Positions 8,072 to 16,584 of a stretch of 50,161 bases of DNA are shown here, one piece after another. Both the position numbers and the translations under genes were made by a program. The notes under the pieces were generated by a model. It saw nothing but the letters and a program-made list of their open reading frames with translations. It made no database searches and was not told the DNA's origin. The stretch spans positions 1-50,161 of the forward strand of contig JAIPDL010000022.1 in the NCBI GenBank assembly GCA_021737695.1, written 5' to 3'. The DNA is from Desulfotignum sp. (GTDB taxonomy: Bacteria; Desulfobacterota; Desulfobacteria; Desulfobacterales; Desulfobacteraceae). Each line of letters starts with the position of its first letter. Positions within the stretch are counted from its first letter, which is position 1.

Positions 8072-9094
8072 ATGGATGAAATGGGGCAAATGAAAACGGA
8101 ACGGCTCAAAATCAGGAAAACCGGTGTTGTCATGCTGGCGGCGGCCCTGTCGCTGCTGGCCGGTTCCGTATTTCTGGGCCGGTTCCCCGCCCCCTATGTC
8201 ACGGGCCTGTCCGATCTCATGACCCAGGACCTGGTGCAGCAGGTGGTGTGGCAGATCCGGATCCCCCGGATTTTGAGCGCCTTTGTCACGGGCATGGTCC
8301 TGGCCGCATCCGGCATGGTCTTTCAGATGATTTTCCGTAACCCCATCGTGGATGCCGGATTCCTGGGCGTGTCCGGCGGGGCCGCCTTCGGGGCCTCCCT
8401 GGGCATCGTGCTGCTGGGCGGATCCGTGGCTGCCATCCAGGGCAGTGCAGCCCTGTTCGCCGTGCTGGGCCTGGGGTTTTCCTGGATCATGGCCGTGCGG
8501 ATCCGGTTCGGGGACTGGATCCTGCGGCTGATCCTGGCTGGCATTGCCGTGTCCGCCCTGTTTGCCGCCGGCACGGGTTTGCTCAAATATCTGGCCGACC
8601 CCCTGCGGGAGCTGCCGGAACTGACCTTCTGGCTGCTGGGCGGGCTGTGGGGCATCACCTGGACCGATACCCTCCAGGTCCTGGCTGTGTGCATTCCCTG
8701 CCTGGTTATCATCTGGCTGTTCCGGTGGCGCCTGAACCTGTTGTCCATGCAGGATGAAACCATATTTTCCCTGGTGGCCGATGCATCCAAAGAACGGATT
8801 GTACTGCTGCTCACGGCGGTCATTGCCACGTCCGCCGTGGTGTGCAAGGCCGGACAGGTGGGATGGGTGGGCCTGATCATCCCCCACATCGCCCGGCGTC
8901 TCGTGGGATCGGATGCCCAGAAGGCTTTGCCGTGTTCACTGGTGCTGGGGGGCATTTTTCTGCTGCTGTGCGACAATGCCTCCCGCACGCTGTTGTCCGG
9001 GGAAATTCCTCTGGGGATTCTGACTTCCTTTATCGGGGCCGGGCTGTTCCTGATCCTGCTGCTGACCCGCCCGATGCTGCTGGGGAGAAAGTGA
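8072..9094 (+). CDS. FecCD/BtuC-type ABC transporter permease, set 2
   Basis: 340 residues from the first ATG. A second in-frame ATG 18 bases later (8090) is also possible, since neither has an ideal ribosome site. About ten membrane helices. Conserved phrases are RIPRILSAFVTGMVLAASG, FRNPIVDAGFLGVSGG and VGWVGLIIPHIARRLVGSD, with a C-terminal EIPLGILTSFIGAGLFLILL. It forms the channel of the second importer. It is clearly a paralogue of the permeases at 5004 and 11807, but not a recent duplicate. Confidence 0.93.
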   Translation: MDEMGQMKTERLKIRKTGVVMLAAALSLLAGSVFLGRFPAPYVTGLSDLMTQDLVQQVVWQIRIPRILSAFVTGMVLAASGMVFQMIFRNPIVDAGFLGVSGGAAFGASLGIVLLGGSVAAIQGSAALFAVLGLGFSWIMAVRIRFGDWILRLILAGIAVSALFAAGTGLLKYLADPLRELPELTFWLLGGLWGITWTDTLQVLAVCIPCLVIIWLFRWRLNLLSMQDETIFSLVADASKERIVLLLTAVIATSAVVCKAGQVGWVGLIIPHIARRLVGSDAQKALPCSLVLGGIFLLLCDNASRTLLSGEIPLGILTSFIGAGLFLILLLTRPMLLGRK

Positions 9095-9095
9095 C

Positions 9096-9863
9096 ATGAG
9101 TGCGGCCGTTTCCATCCGGGATCTGAGTTTTGCCTATGAAAAGGATCCCGTGATCTCCCACCTGGACCTGACGCTTCCGGCCGGCACTATTACAGCCGTG
9201 CTGGGGGCCAACGGCGTGGGAAAAACCACGCTCCTGCACCTGCTGCTCGGCCTGTTTGAACCGGACAGCGGTGAGATCCATTTTTTCGACAGACCGATTC
9301 ACAACTATTCCCAAATCCGGCGCAAGCAGCTGATAGGCATGGTGTCCCAGAACGATACCCCGCCCTTTGACCTGCGGGTGGACGAATATGTGCTTCTGGG
9401 CCGGGCCCCCCACCTGGGCCTGCTCACCATTCCCGGGGACCCGGACCGCGCGGCGGCGGGAACTGCCCTTTCCACCGTGGGCATGACCCACATGGCCGGC
9501 CATACCGTGACCCGGCTGAGCAGCGGAGAAAAACAGCTGGTGAACACGGCCCGGTCCCTGGCCCAGGAGCCGGAGATCCTCCTGCTGGACGAGCCCTGCT
9601 CTCACCTGGACCTGATCAACTCCCGGCAGATGCTGATATTGATGGAAACCATCGCAAAAAAGGGCAAAACCGTGGTATTTACCACCCATGATCCCAATGC
9701 CGCCGCTGCGGTGGCAGACCAGGTCCTGCTCATGAAAAAGGGCAAACTGGTGGCGGCCGGCACGGTGGCACAGACCCTGACCCGGGGGTTGCTCACCCGC
9801 ACCTATGGGGGGGATGTGGAAGTGATTGAAACGGAAAAAGGACCGTTTGTCAGGGCCGTATAA
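9096..9863 (+). CDS. ABC transporter ATPase, set 2
   Basis: 255 residues. Walker A GANGVGKTT near 36-44, signature LSSGEKQLVNTARSL (with SSGE rather than SGGE), Walker B LLLDEPCSHLD and H-loop FTTHDPN. It starts one base after the permease stop and is therefore coupled to it. It energises the set 2 importer. The three ATPases of the locus are different enough to be old paralogues. Confidence 0.95.
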   Translation: MSAAVSIRDLSFAYEKDPVISHLDLTLPAGTITAVLGANGVGKTTLLHLLLGLFEPDSGEIHFFDRPIHNYSQIRRKQLIGMVSQNDTPPFDLRVDEYVLLGRAPHLGLLTIPGDPDRAAAGTALSTVGMTHMAGHTVTRLSSGEKQLVNTARSLAQEPEILLLDEPCSHLDLINSRQMLILMETIAKKGKTVVFTTHDPNAAAAVADQVLLMKKGKLVAAGTVAQTLTRGLLTRTYGGDVEVIETEKGPFVRAV

Positions 9864-9921
9864 ACATGAAACAACCCCAAAAAACCCGGATCTGAAACAG
9901 GACCCGGTTCACAGGAGACCC

Positions 9922-10755
9922 ATGGAAAAACTGACCGACTGGACAAGATTGTGGAAACAGCTGTCTAAAATTCAATCCCGGGCGTTTTCAAAAAAACAGC
10001 CCGACAGGGAAGACAGCTGGCGGGACAAAGCCAGGGATTACGACAAAAAAGTGGACCAGCGGTGGGCCAGACCGGATTCTTCCCGGCAGTTTCTCTTGGA
10101 CAAGCTCACGGCCCACCCGGGATCGTCTCTTCTGGACATCGGGGCCGGCACAGGCAAATGGTCGGTCCTGGCTGCCCCTTATGCCGAAAAAATCACGGCC
10201 CTGGATCCTTCCAAAGCCATGCAGGCTGTGCTGAAAAATAAGATCCATGAGATGAAAATCACCAATATCGACATGTTTACGGGCGCGTGGCCCGAAGATG
10301 ACCCGGGTCCCCATGATTTTATCCTGGCCTCCCATTCCATGTATGGAATTGCCGATTTTCCTTTGTTTGTGACCCGAATGTGCGACACGGCCCGCAAGGG
10401 CTGCATCCTGGTGATGCGGGCCCCGTTTGCCGACTCGGTCATGGCACAGGCGGCCATGCAGATCTGGGGCCAGCCCTACGACAGCCCCAATTTCCAGATC
10501 GCCTACAACATCCTGCTGGGTATGGATATCTACCCGGATGTGATCATGGAAGCGGACGGCACCTGGCCGGCCTGGACCAGTGACTCCTTTGAGGCCGCCA
10601 TGGCAGATATCAAACTCCGGCTGGACCTGGAAGACACGGCTGACCATGATGTGTTTTTATGGGAACTTCTGGCCAAACACCTGACCCGGCAGCCGAACGG
10701 CAGTTATGTATGGCCCGCCGGCAACCGGTCCGCATTGCTTTACTGGGACGTCTGA
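9922..10755 (+). CDS. Class I SAM-dependent methyltransferase
   Basis: 277 residues from the ATG at 9922, chosen because AGGAGA lies just upstream; an open frame extends further 5' but overlaps the ATPase gene. Motif I (LLDIGAGTGKWSV, about 70-82) and the following acidic motif (ITALDPS) mark the Rossmann SAM-binding fold. The N-terminal 50 residues are basic and aromatic and may bind substrate. The acceptor is unknown. It lies between the second and third importer and overlaps the next gene by ATGA, so it is part of the uptake locus rather than a bystander. A role in modifying an imported ligand is inference. Confidence 0.82.
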   Translation: MEKLTDWTRLWKQLSKIQSRAFSKKQPDREDSWRDKARDYDKKVDQRWARPDSSRQFLLDKLTAHPGSSLLDIGAGTGKWSVLAAPYAEKITALDPSKAMQAVLKNKIHEMKITNIDMFTGAWPEDDPGPHDFILASHSMYGIADFPLFVTRMCDTARKGCILVMRAPFADSVMAQAAMQIWGQPYDSPNFQIAYNILLGMDIYPDVIMEADGTWPAWTSDSFEAAMADIKLRLDLEDTADHDVFLWELLAKHLTRQPNGSYVWPAGNRSALLYWDV

Positions 10756-11810
10756 TGACACAGCGATCCTTTTTTTCCCGGTTTCTCAAGCTGCTTTCCC
10801 CCGGCCTGTACCTGGGGGCCGGCCTATTTCTGGCCGCCGGCCTGAGCAGCTGCGACCCGGCAACACCCGACCTTCCCATGCGCACCATCACGGATCAGCT
10901 GGGCAGGGAGGTGACCTTTCCCGTGCTTCCGGAACGGATTGCGGCCCTGCATCATTTCGGGGGAAAAATCGTGTTTGCCCTGAACCGGCAGCACCTGCTG
11001 GTGGAAAAAAGCATCTACGGCATGGAGGCAAAGGCCCTGGCCGCCATCGACCCGGAATTTGCAGCCCTGCCCGGACTGGTCCAGGGACACGGCTACAATA
11101 TCGAAGGCCTGGTGAGCCTGGCCCCCCAGGTGATTTTTTCCTATGCCTCCATGGACCAGTCCGAGCTGGCCCAGTTTGAAAACGCCGGCATTCCCGTGGT
11201 GGCGGTCCGGGGAGAAACCTTTGAGGAAAGCTTTGAGGCGGTGCGGTTGATGGCGGATGTGCTGGGGTGCCCGGAGGCCGGCCAAACCTACATATCAGCG
11301 TGCCAGGCCCTCCTGGATGAGGTGGCGGCCCGCCTGGAAAATAACGTGGACACCCCCGTGCCGGTCCTGTTTGCCGGCCCGCGCAGCGTGTATTCCGTGG
11401 CCACGGGCAACATGCTGCAGACCAGAATCCTGGCCCGGGCCGGGGCCCGGAATGTGGCCCAGGACCTGGAGGGGTTCTGGGCCGATGTATCCCCGGAACA
11501 GATCGCCAGGTGGGATCCCCAGGTGATTTTCCTGGGATCTTACCTGGATGTGTACGGCAAGGACAAAATTTTCACCCTGCCCCAGTTCCAGACCGTAAGC
11601 GCCATCAAGAACCGGCGGGTCTATACCTTTCCCTCCAATATCGGGTGGTGGGATTATCCGGCCCCCCACTGCGTGCTAGGCGTGGTGTGGACGGCCAAAA
11701 CCCTGTACCCGCAACTGTTTGAAGACCTGGACCTGACCCAGGCGGCCAATGATTTTTATCACCGGTTCACGGGATATCCCTTTGAAGATTTAGGGGGACA
11801 ACTGCCATGA
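10755..11810 (+). CDS. ABC importer substrate-binding lipoprotein, set 3
   Basis: 351 residues from the ATG at 10755, which overlaps the methyltransferase stop. A hydrophobic signal (about 12-31) ends in the lipobox LSSC, so Cys33 should be lipidated. RTITDQLGREVTFPVLPERI opens the class III binding fold and NIEGLVSLAPQVIF and EQIARWDPQVIFLG continue it. A GGK...FALNRQHLLV segment replaces the usual wording. It is the only one of the three binding proteins with a clear lipoprotein signal. Ligand unknown. Confidence 0.87.
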   Translation: MTQRSFFSRFLKLLSPGLYLGAGLFLAAGLSSCDPATPDLPMRTITDQLGREVTFPVLPERIAALHHFGGKIVFALNRQHLLVEKSIYGMEAKALAAIDPEFAALPGLVQGHGYNIEGLVSLAPQVIFSYASMDQSELAQFENAGIPVVAVRGETFEESFEAVRLMADVLGCPEAGQTYISACQALLDEVAARLENNVDTPVPVLFAGPRSVYSVATGNMLQTRILARAGARNVAQDLEGFWADVSPEQIARWDPQVIFLGSYLDVYGKDKIFTLPQFQTVSAIKNRRVYTFPSNIGWWDYPAPHCVLGVVWTAKTLYPQLFEDLDLTQAANDFYHRFTGYPFEDLGGQLP

Positions 11811-12826
11811 AATACCGGTGGGCCATCCTGGGCACCGCTTTTGTCACCGGCCTGTTTGCCTGCCTGTGTATCGGGCGGTATCCCATCCATCCGGCACAAG
11901 TGATCCGGCTGCTGCTGGCCGGACTGGGCATGGACAGCGCCGCATCCGGCAGCCTGGCCGATCCCATGATGATTTTCTGGAACATCCGGGTGCCCCGGGT
12001 GCTCTTGGCCATGCTGGCCGGGGCCGGGATTTCAGCGGCCGGGGCCGTGTTCCAGGCCCTTTTCAGGAATCCCCTGGCCGCCCCCGACATCCTGGGGGTC
12101 ACGGCCGGAGCCGGGTTCGGCGCGGCCCTGGCCATCATGTTCCTGGTGCCGGCCGCACTGGTGATCCAGGCCAGCGCATTTGTCTTCGGGATCACGGCCG
12201 TGACCCTGGCCTATATTCTGGCATCCCTGAGCCGGGACCGGTCCCCGTCCGTACTGGTGATTTCCGGCATCGTGATTTCCGCCATGTTCCAGGCCGGGCT
12301 GTCCTTTATCATGTACCTGGCCAATCCCTATGACCAGCTGGCCCAGATCATCTTCTGGACCATGGGCAGTTTCCACACCGCGTCCTGGGCCAAGATCCAG
12401 GCGACCCTGCCGGTGCTGGTGCCGGGCATCACCCTGCTGGTCCTGTTTTCCTGGCGGCTGAACATCATGACCCAGGGAGAGGAGGATGCCCTGTCATTAG
12501 GGGTTCCGGTGATGCGCTGGCGGATCTTTTATGTGCTGGTCAGCACCCTGATGGTGGCCGCTGCCGTGGCAGCCGCCGGCACCGTGGCCTGGATCGGGTT
12601 GATCGTCCCGCACATCGCCCGGTACCTGGCGGGGCCGGAACACACCCGGCTGATCCCCATGAGCGCGTTCCTGGGCGGATTTTTTCTCATGGTCATGGAC
12701 AGCGTGGCCCGGAGCGTCATGCTGTCGGAAATCCCCATCAGCATTGTCACCTCCATTTTCGGGGCCCCGTTTCTGGGGTACCTGGTGATTCATGCGGGAA
12801 AGGCACGAATGTCCCATGACACTTGA
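11807..12826 (+). CDS. FecCD/BtuC-type ABC transporter permease, set 3
   Basis: 339 residues and about ten membrane helices. RVPRVLLAMLAGAGISAAG, FRNPLAAPDILGVTAGAGFG and VAWIGLIVPHIARYLAG are the family phrases. It begins inside the stop of the binding-protein gene (ATGA) with GGGGAC as ribosome site, and its 3' end overlaps the ATPase gene. It resembles the set 1 permease more than set 2 in the GVTAGAGFGAALAI region, judging by eye. Confidence 0.93.
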   Translation: MKYRWAILGTAFVTGLFACLCIGRYPIHPAQVIRLLLAGLGMDSAASGSLADPMMIFWNIRVPRVLLAMLAGAGISAAGAVFQALFRNPLAAPDILGVTAGAGFGAALAIMFLVPAALVIQASAFVFGITAVTLAYILASLSRDRSPSVLVISGIVISAMFQAGLSFIMYLANPYDQLAQIIFWTMGSFHTASWAKIQATLPVLVPGITLLVLFSWRLNIMTQGEEDALSLGVPVMRWRIFYVLVSTLMVAAAVAAAGTVAWIGLIVPHIARYLAGPEHTRLIPMSAFLGGFFLMVMDSVARSVMLSEIPISIVTSIFGAPFLGYLVIHAGKARMSHDT

Positions 12827-13643
12827 CATTCAGCGCCTTTCAGCCGGATACGGCAGCACACCGGTCATCTCCGGGATCCACATGACCGCTGCCGCCGGCC
12901 GGATCTGCGCGGTCATGGGCCGGAACGGGTCCGGTAAAACCACGCTGCTCCGGTGCATCAACCATGTGCTGCCGCCGGTGAAAGGAGAAATCCGGATCCT
13001 GGGGCAGGACATCACCCGGATGGCCCGGCACCGGATCGCACAGATCATCAGTGTGGTTCCCCAGGTGAATTTTTCTCCGTTTTCGTTTTCCTGCCGGGAC
13101 ATGGTGCTGATGGCGGGCGCCGCCAGGATCCGGCCCTGGGCCGCCCCGTCCAGAAAAGAACAGGATCGGGCCTTATCCGCCATGGCAGAGGTGGGAATCG
13201 ATCATCTCGCATCCCAGGCCTTTAATGCCATTTCCGGCGGGGAGCGCCAGCTGGTGATGCTGGCCCGGGCCCTGTTCCAGGAAACCCCCATCATGCTGCT
13301 GGACGAGCCCACGGCCCACCTGGATTTCACCAACCAGCACCGGATCATGGCTCTGATGCGAAAGCTGGCCGCCAAACGGCAGATGACCGTGATCATCACC
13401 CTGCATGATCCCAATCTCACCTGCCATTACTGTGATGACGTGGTGCTGATCCACCAGGGCCGGGTGGCTGCCGCCGGGAAAACCAGCGATACCCTGACCG
13501 GAGAGGTGCTGGCACGGGTTCTGGGGGACAACATCCGCCTGGATGTCACCGCCGGCGGGGTCCGGGTGGCGGTTCCGGCACGATTTGATTCCGCAACCAA
13601 CCGGCCGGCACATGATCCGGCCGACCCTTTGACAACCCATTAG
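12816..13643 (+). CDS. ABC transporter ATPase, set 3
   Basis: 275 residues from the ATG at 12816, giving the usual start MTLDIQRLSAGYG. An in-frame ATG at 12792 would add eight residues and cannot be excluded. Walker A GRNGSGKTT, signature ISGGERQLVMLARAL, Walker B LLDEPTAHLDF and H-loop TLHDPN are intact. It overlaps the permease gene by 11 bases. The C-terminal 45 residues extend beyond the minimal fold and end in a proline/alanine-rich tail. Confidence 0.94.
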   Translation: MTLDIQRLSAGYGSTPVISGIHMTAAAGRICAVMGRNGSGKTTLLRCINHVLPPVKGEIRILGQDITRMARHRIAQIISVVPQVNFSPFSFSCRDMVLMAGAARIRPWAAPSRKEQDRALSAMAEVGIDHLASQAFNAISGGERQLVMLARALFQETPIMLLDEPTAHLDFTNQHRIMALMRKLAAKRQMTVIITLHDPNLTCHYCDDVVLIHQGRVAAAGKTSDTLTGEVLARVLGDNIRLDVTAGGVRVAVPARFDSATNRPAHDPADPLTTH

Positions 13644-13657
13644 AAAAAGAGGACAGT

Positions 13658-14677
13658 ATGAAATGCCAGTTTTGTGAACGAACATGTGACCTGACCAAAG
13701 GCCGCAGCTTCTGCGGCATGTACATGGAAGAAAACGGACGGGTAAAGGAACGCTTTCCGGACCAGTGGTGCACCTACACCCCCTCCCGGATCGAGTCCGT
13801 GCCGTTTTACCATGCATATCCAGGCGCCCGGTCCATGATCATCGGCACGGCCGGGTGCAACTTCCGGTGCCGGTACTGTTCCAACGGGTTCATCGCGTGC
13901 AAAGATCCGGCCGATCTCCAGGAGGTGATGTATACCCTCCCTGCCGACCGGCTGGTGGCCATGGCCAAAAAGATGGGATGCCACAACATCGTGTTCAATG
14001 TGAATGAACCGGCCGTGTCCCTGCCCAGCCTGGAACGGGTCAAATATTATGCCCGGAAAGAAGAGATTCCCATGGGATGCCTGACCAACGGGTATACCAC
14101 GGAATCCGCCACCCGGCTGATGATGGAGATTTTTTCCTTTGTGCACATCGGGCTCAAGGGGTTTTCCAACGCGTTTTACCACGAGTTTGTGGGGATCCCG
14201 GACATGGCCCCCATCCTTCGCAATATCCGGATGTTTGCCCAAACCTGTCACGTGGAGATTGCCTCTCCCGTGATCGAGGATGTCAATGACCATGAGCTGT
14301 TCGATATCGCCCGGTTCATCCATGACATCCGGCCGGACATCCCCTGGCACGTGTTCCGGCTCCTGCCCGAACACCACATGAAAGAATCGCTGTACCCCAA
14401 CATCGACCGCATGGACCAGGCCCTGGAAACCTCCCGGAAACTGCTGCCCTATATCTATTTTCACAATTTCGTGGGATCCAGATGGGTGAACACCCTTTGC
14501 CCGGACTGCGGCCATACGGTGATCAAACGGTTCAGCCTGGGCTGTTCCGGGGACCGGCTCGATGAATTCCTGGCCCCGGGCAACACCTGCCCGGAATGCG
14601 GCACCCCTATCCCCATCCTGGGAACCCGGGTTGCCTGGAATGAAAAACAATCCGTATCCTGGGAGGCCGTGTCATGA
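13658..14677 (+). CDS. Radical SAM protein with N-terminal Cys cluster and C-terminal zinc-ribbon-like tail
   Basis: 339 residues. The radical SAM cluster motif C-x3-C-x2-C appears as CNFRCRYC (67-74). At the N-terminus four cysteines (C3, C6, C10, C19) could bind a second cluster or zinc. Near the C-terminus two pairs, CPDC and CPEC, look like a zinc ribbon. The layout recalls PflA-like activases and the AmmeMemoRadiSam group, but the substrate cannot be told. It starts 14 bases after the set 3 ATPase with a GAGGA site and overlaps the next gene by ATGA. Its place in the locus suggests anaerobic chemistry on the imported ligand or activation of a partner. That is inference. Confidence 0.85.
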   Translation: MKCQFCERTCDLTKGRSFCGMYMEENGRVKERFPDQWCTYTPSRIESVPFYHAYPGARSMIIGTAGCNFRCRYCSNGFIACKDPADLQEVMYTLPADRLVAMAKKMGCHNIVFNVNEPAVSLPSLERVKYYARKEEIPMGCLTNGYTTESATRLMMEIFSFVHIGLKGFSNAFYHEFVGIPDMAPILRNIRMFAQTCHVEIASPVIEDVNDHELFDIARFIHDIRPDIPWHVFRLLPEHHMKESLYPNIDRMDQALETSRKLLPYIYFHNFVGSRWVNTLCPDCGHTVIKRFSLGCSGDRLDEFLAPGNTCPECGTPIPILGTRVAWNEKQSVSWEAVS

Positions 14678-15828
14678 GCCTGGCAGTGATCGATGCACGG
14701 GAATGGCAGAACCGGTTTGACCTGGAAACCGGGCAGCCCCGGAAAAGTGACACGCCCGGGGTGGAGATGGCGGCCGGGGTGCTTTCCCGGCATCCCTATC
14801 CCGGGGATGTGGATGAACAAGCCAACCAGTGGGTAACAGACACGGCCCTGGATCTCATCTCACACTATGACCCGGATCTGGTGTGCCTGAGCTATGTGCA
14901 GCAGTTTTTTTCTGACCGGCATTTCAAGCACCCGGAAACGGAACGGGAGCGCCTGTTTGCCGCCGCCATGGCAGAAGCAAACCGGTTTGTGGACCTCAGC
15001 GGATTTACCCCCGTGATCGTGGGCACGGGGGACATGATTCCCCTGGCCGGGGACATGGACCTGTCCGGCCTGGACGGCCTGGCCGTGTCTTCCAACTGGT
15101 CGGCCCGGTACTGTGGGATCCACGGTCCCAGCCCCAGGGACATGGATTTTCTGAATTCCCTGGATACCCTGGAGCGGATCGTTCCCAAACAGGAATGGAT
15201 CGATCTGTTCCAGGCAGCCCAGCCGGACCTGGAAATTCTCCAGGACCCCCGGCTGATGCCGGATTTTCTGGCCGTGGCCCGAGAGGGGCAGGCATTCAAG
15301 ACCATGGGCACCACCCTGCGCAAACCCGTCCATATTCCGGCCAACAATTTTCAAGTGCCTGTGGTTACACCTTTGGGTATCATCAATGACCTCCGGGAAA
15401 TCAAGCCCCTGATCCGCGAACACCTGTCCACGCATAAAATCGCTTTGATTCTGGTGGAAGGGGTGGGGGAATCGTTTTTCCCCGAATCCCGCCGTCTGGT
15501 TCAAAACGGGGTGGACTGGTTCTGCTACGAGCCCGGGGATGCCTTTTACCTGACCTTGTCCACGGGCCGGCACCAGCCCTTTGCCTACCCGGCGGGATTC
15601 CGGTTCTTCGACAAAGATGCCGACGCCGTCAAATTTCCGTTCTCCGGCTATATGGATATGATTCTCGGCCACACCCTGGCCTTAAATTTTCCGGGAAAAA
15701 GCATTGCCGTGGGAAACCGGAGCATGTTCATGCACATGGCCTTCGGCGTGGACATCAGCATCGAGTGTTTTGCCAGAAACCTGTTCAACCAGGGGTGCAT
15801 GGCCGTGGTGCACCGGGACGACAAATAA
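14674..15828 (+). CDS. Conserved-looking protein of unknown function (384 aa)
   Basis: I do not recognise this family. The protein is soluble, with no signal peptide or membrane helix. Notable segments are HYDPDLVCLSYVQQFFSDRH (about 68-87), VIVGTGDMIPLAGDMDLSG (about 113-131), IALILVEGVGESFF in the C-terminal third and a closing VHRDDK. The first two recall, weakly, the metal-site regions of the alkaline-phosphatase-like superfamily, but the key residues do not line up convincingly. The ATGA overlap with the radical SAM gene and a GGAGG site imply tight co-expression, and it may be that enzyme's partner or substrate. Codon use matches its neighbours. Confidence 0.7.
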   Translation: MSLAVIDAREWQNRFDLETGQPRKSDTPGVEMAAGVLSRHPYPGDVDEQANQWVTDTALDLISHYDPDLVCLSYVQQFFSDRHFKHPETERERLFAAAMAEANRFVDLSGFTPVIVGTGDMIPLAGDMDLSGLDGLAVSSNWSARYCGIHGPSPRDMDFLNSLDTLERIVPKQEWIDLFQAAQPDLEILQDPRLMPDFLAVAREGQAFKTMGTTLRKPVHIPANNFQVPVVTPLGIINDLREIKPLIREHLSTHKIALILVEGVGESFFPESRRLVQNGVDWFCYEPGDAFYLTLSTGRHQPFAYPAGFRFFDKDADAVKFPFSGYMDMILGHTLALNFPGKSIAVGNRSMFMHMAFGVDISIECFARNLFNQGCMAVVHRDDK

Positions 15829-15864
15829 AGCCATTGATTAACCGAACAGTCACAGGAGACCCCC

Positions 15865-16536
15865 ATGGCAAACACCTTGCCTGACAACCCCTATACCAAT
15901 GATCAGGATGACCGGGAAACCGCCCGGATGATGGACCAAATCACCCAAACCGTGTTTGCCCCCATCTACCCGGTCATTGCAGGACAGATCGCGTCCATTC
16001 ACGGCATCACCACAGGGACCTGCATCGATCTGGGGTCCGGCCCGGCCGCCCTGTCCATCAGCCTGGCAAAGGTGACGGACCTGTTGATCCATGCCGTGGA
16101 CAAATCCCCCCACAGCCATGCCATCGCCTGTGCCAACATTCGAGAAGCCGGCCTGGAAAACCGGATCACTCCCGTCCAGTCCGATGTCTGCACCCTGCCC
16201 TTTGAAAACAATTTTGCCAATCTCATCGTCTCCCGGGGATCCATGTTTTTCTGGGAGGACCTCACCGGGGCATTCAACGAGATTTACCGGGTGCTTGCGC
16301 CCGGGGGCAAAACCCATATCGGGGCCGGATTTGGAAACGAGGAGATCAAACACCGGATTTTCCAGCAAATGGCTGAAAAAAACGATCAATGGGCGGAAAA
16401 AGTCCGGCAGCGCCGCAGCCCGGAAACCACCCGGCACATCCTGGACCACCTGGACCACTCCGATGCCAGTCATTATAGCCTGACCCAGTCCGAGATCGGG
16501 TTCTGGATTCACATCCACAAGGACGTCCCGTCATGA
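15865..16536 (+). CDS. Second class I SAM-dependent methyltransferase
   Basis: 223 residues. Motif I (CIDLGSGPAALSI, about 53-65) and the post-motif LIHAVDKSPHS define the fold, and a Methyltransf_11-like wording (LPFENNFANLIVSRGSMFFWED ... IYRVLAPGG) follows. Substrate unknown. The ribosome site CAGGAGACCCCC resembles the one before the first methyltransferase (9922). It follows the 384-residue protein by 36 bases. It is a different protein from the 9922 methyltransferase, so the locus encodes two separate methyl transfers or two partners. Confidence 0.84.
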   Translation: MANTLPDNPYTNDQDDRETARMMDQITQTVFAPIYPVIAGQIASIHGITTGTCIDLGSGPAALSISLAKVTDLLIHAVDKSPHSHAIACANIREAGLENRITPVQSDVCTLPFENNFANLIVSRGSMFFWEDLTGAFNEIYRVLAPGGKTHIGAGFGNEEIKHRIFQQMAEKNDQWAEKVRQRRSPETTRHILDHLDHSDASHYSLTQSEIGFWIHIHKDVPS

Positions 16537-16584
16537 AAACCGATCTGTCTCTGAAAAAAACCCCTGTTAACCAGACATAATCAT

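Noticed and set aside
7784..8887. Long antisense frame (367 codons) over the second uptake set
   Set aside because: Gln/His/Gly-rich shadow of conserved genes with no domain.
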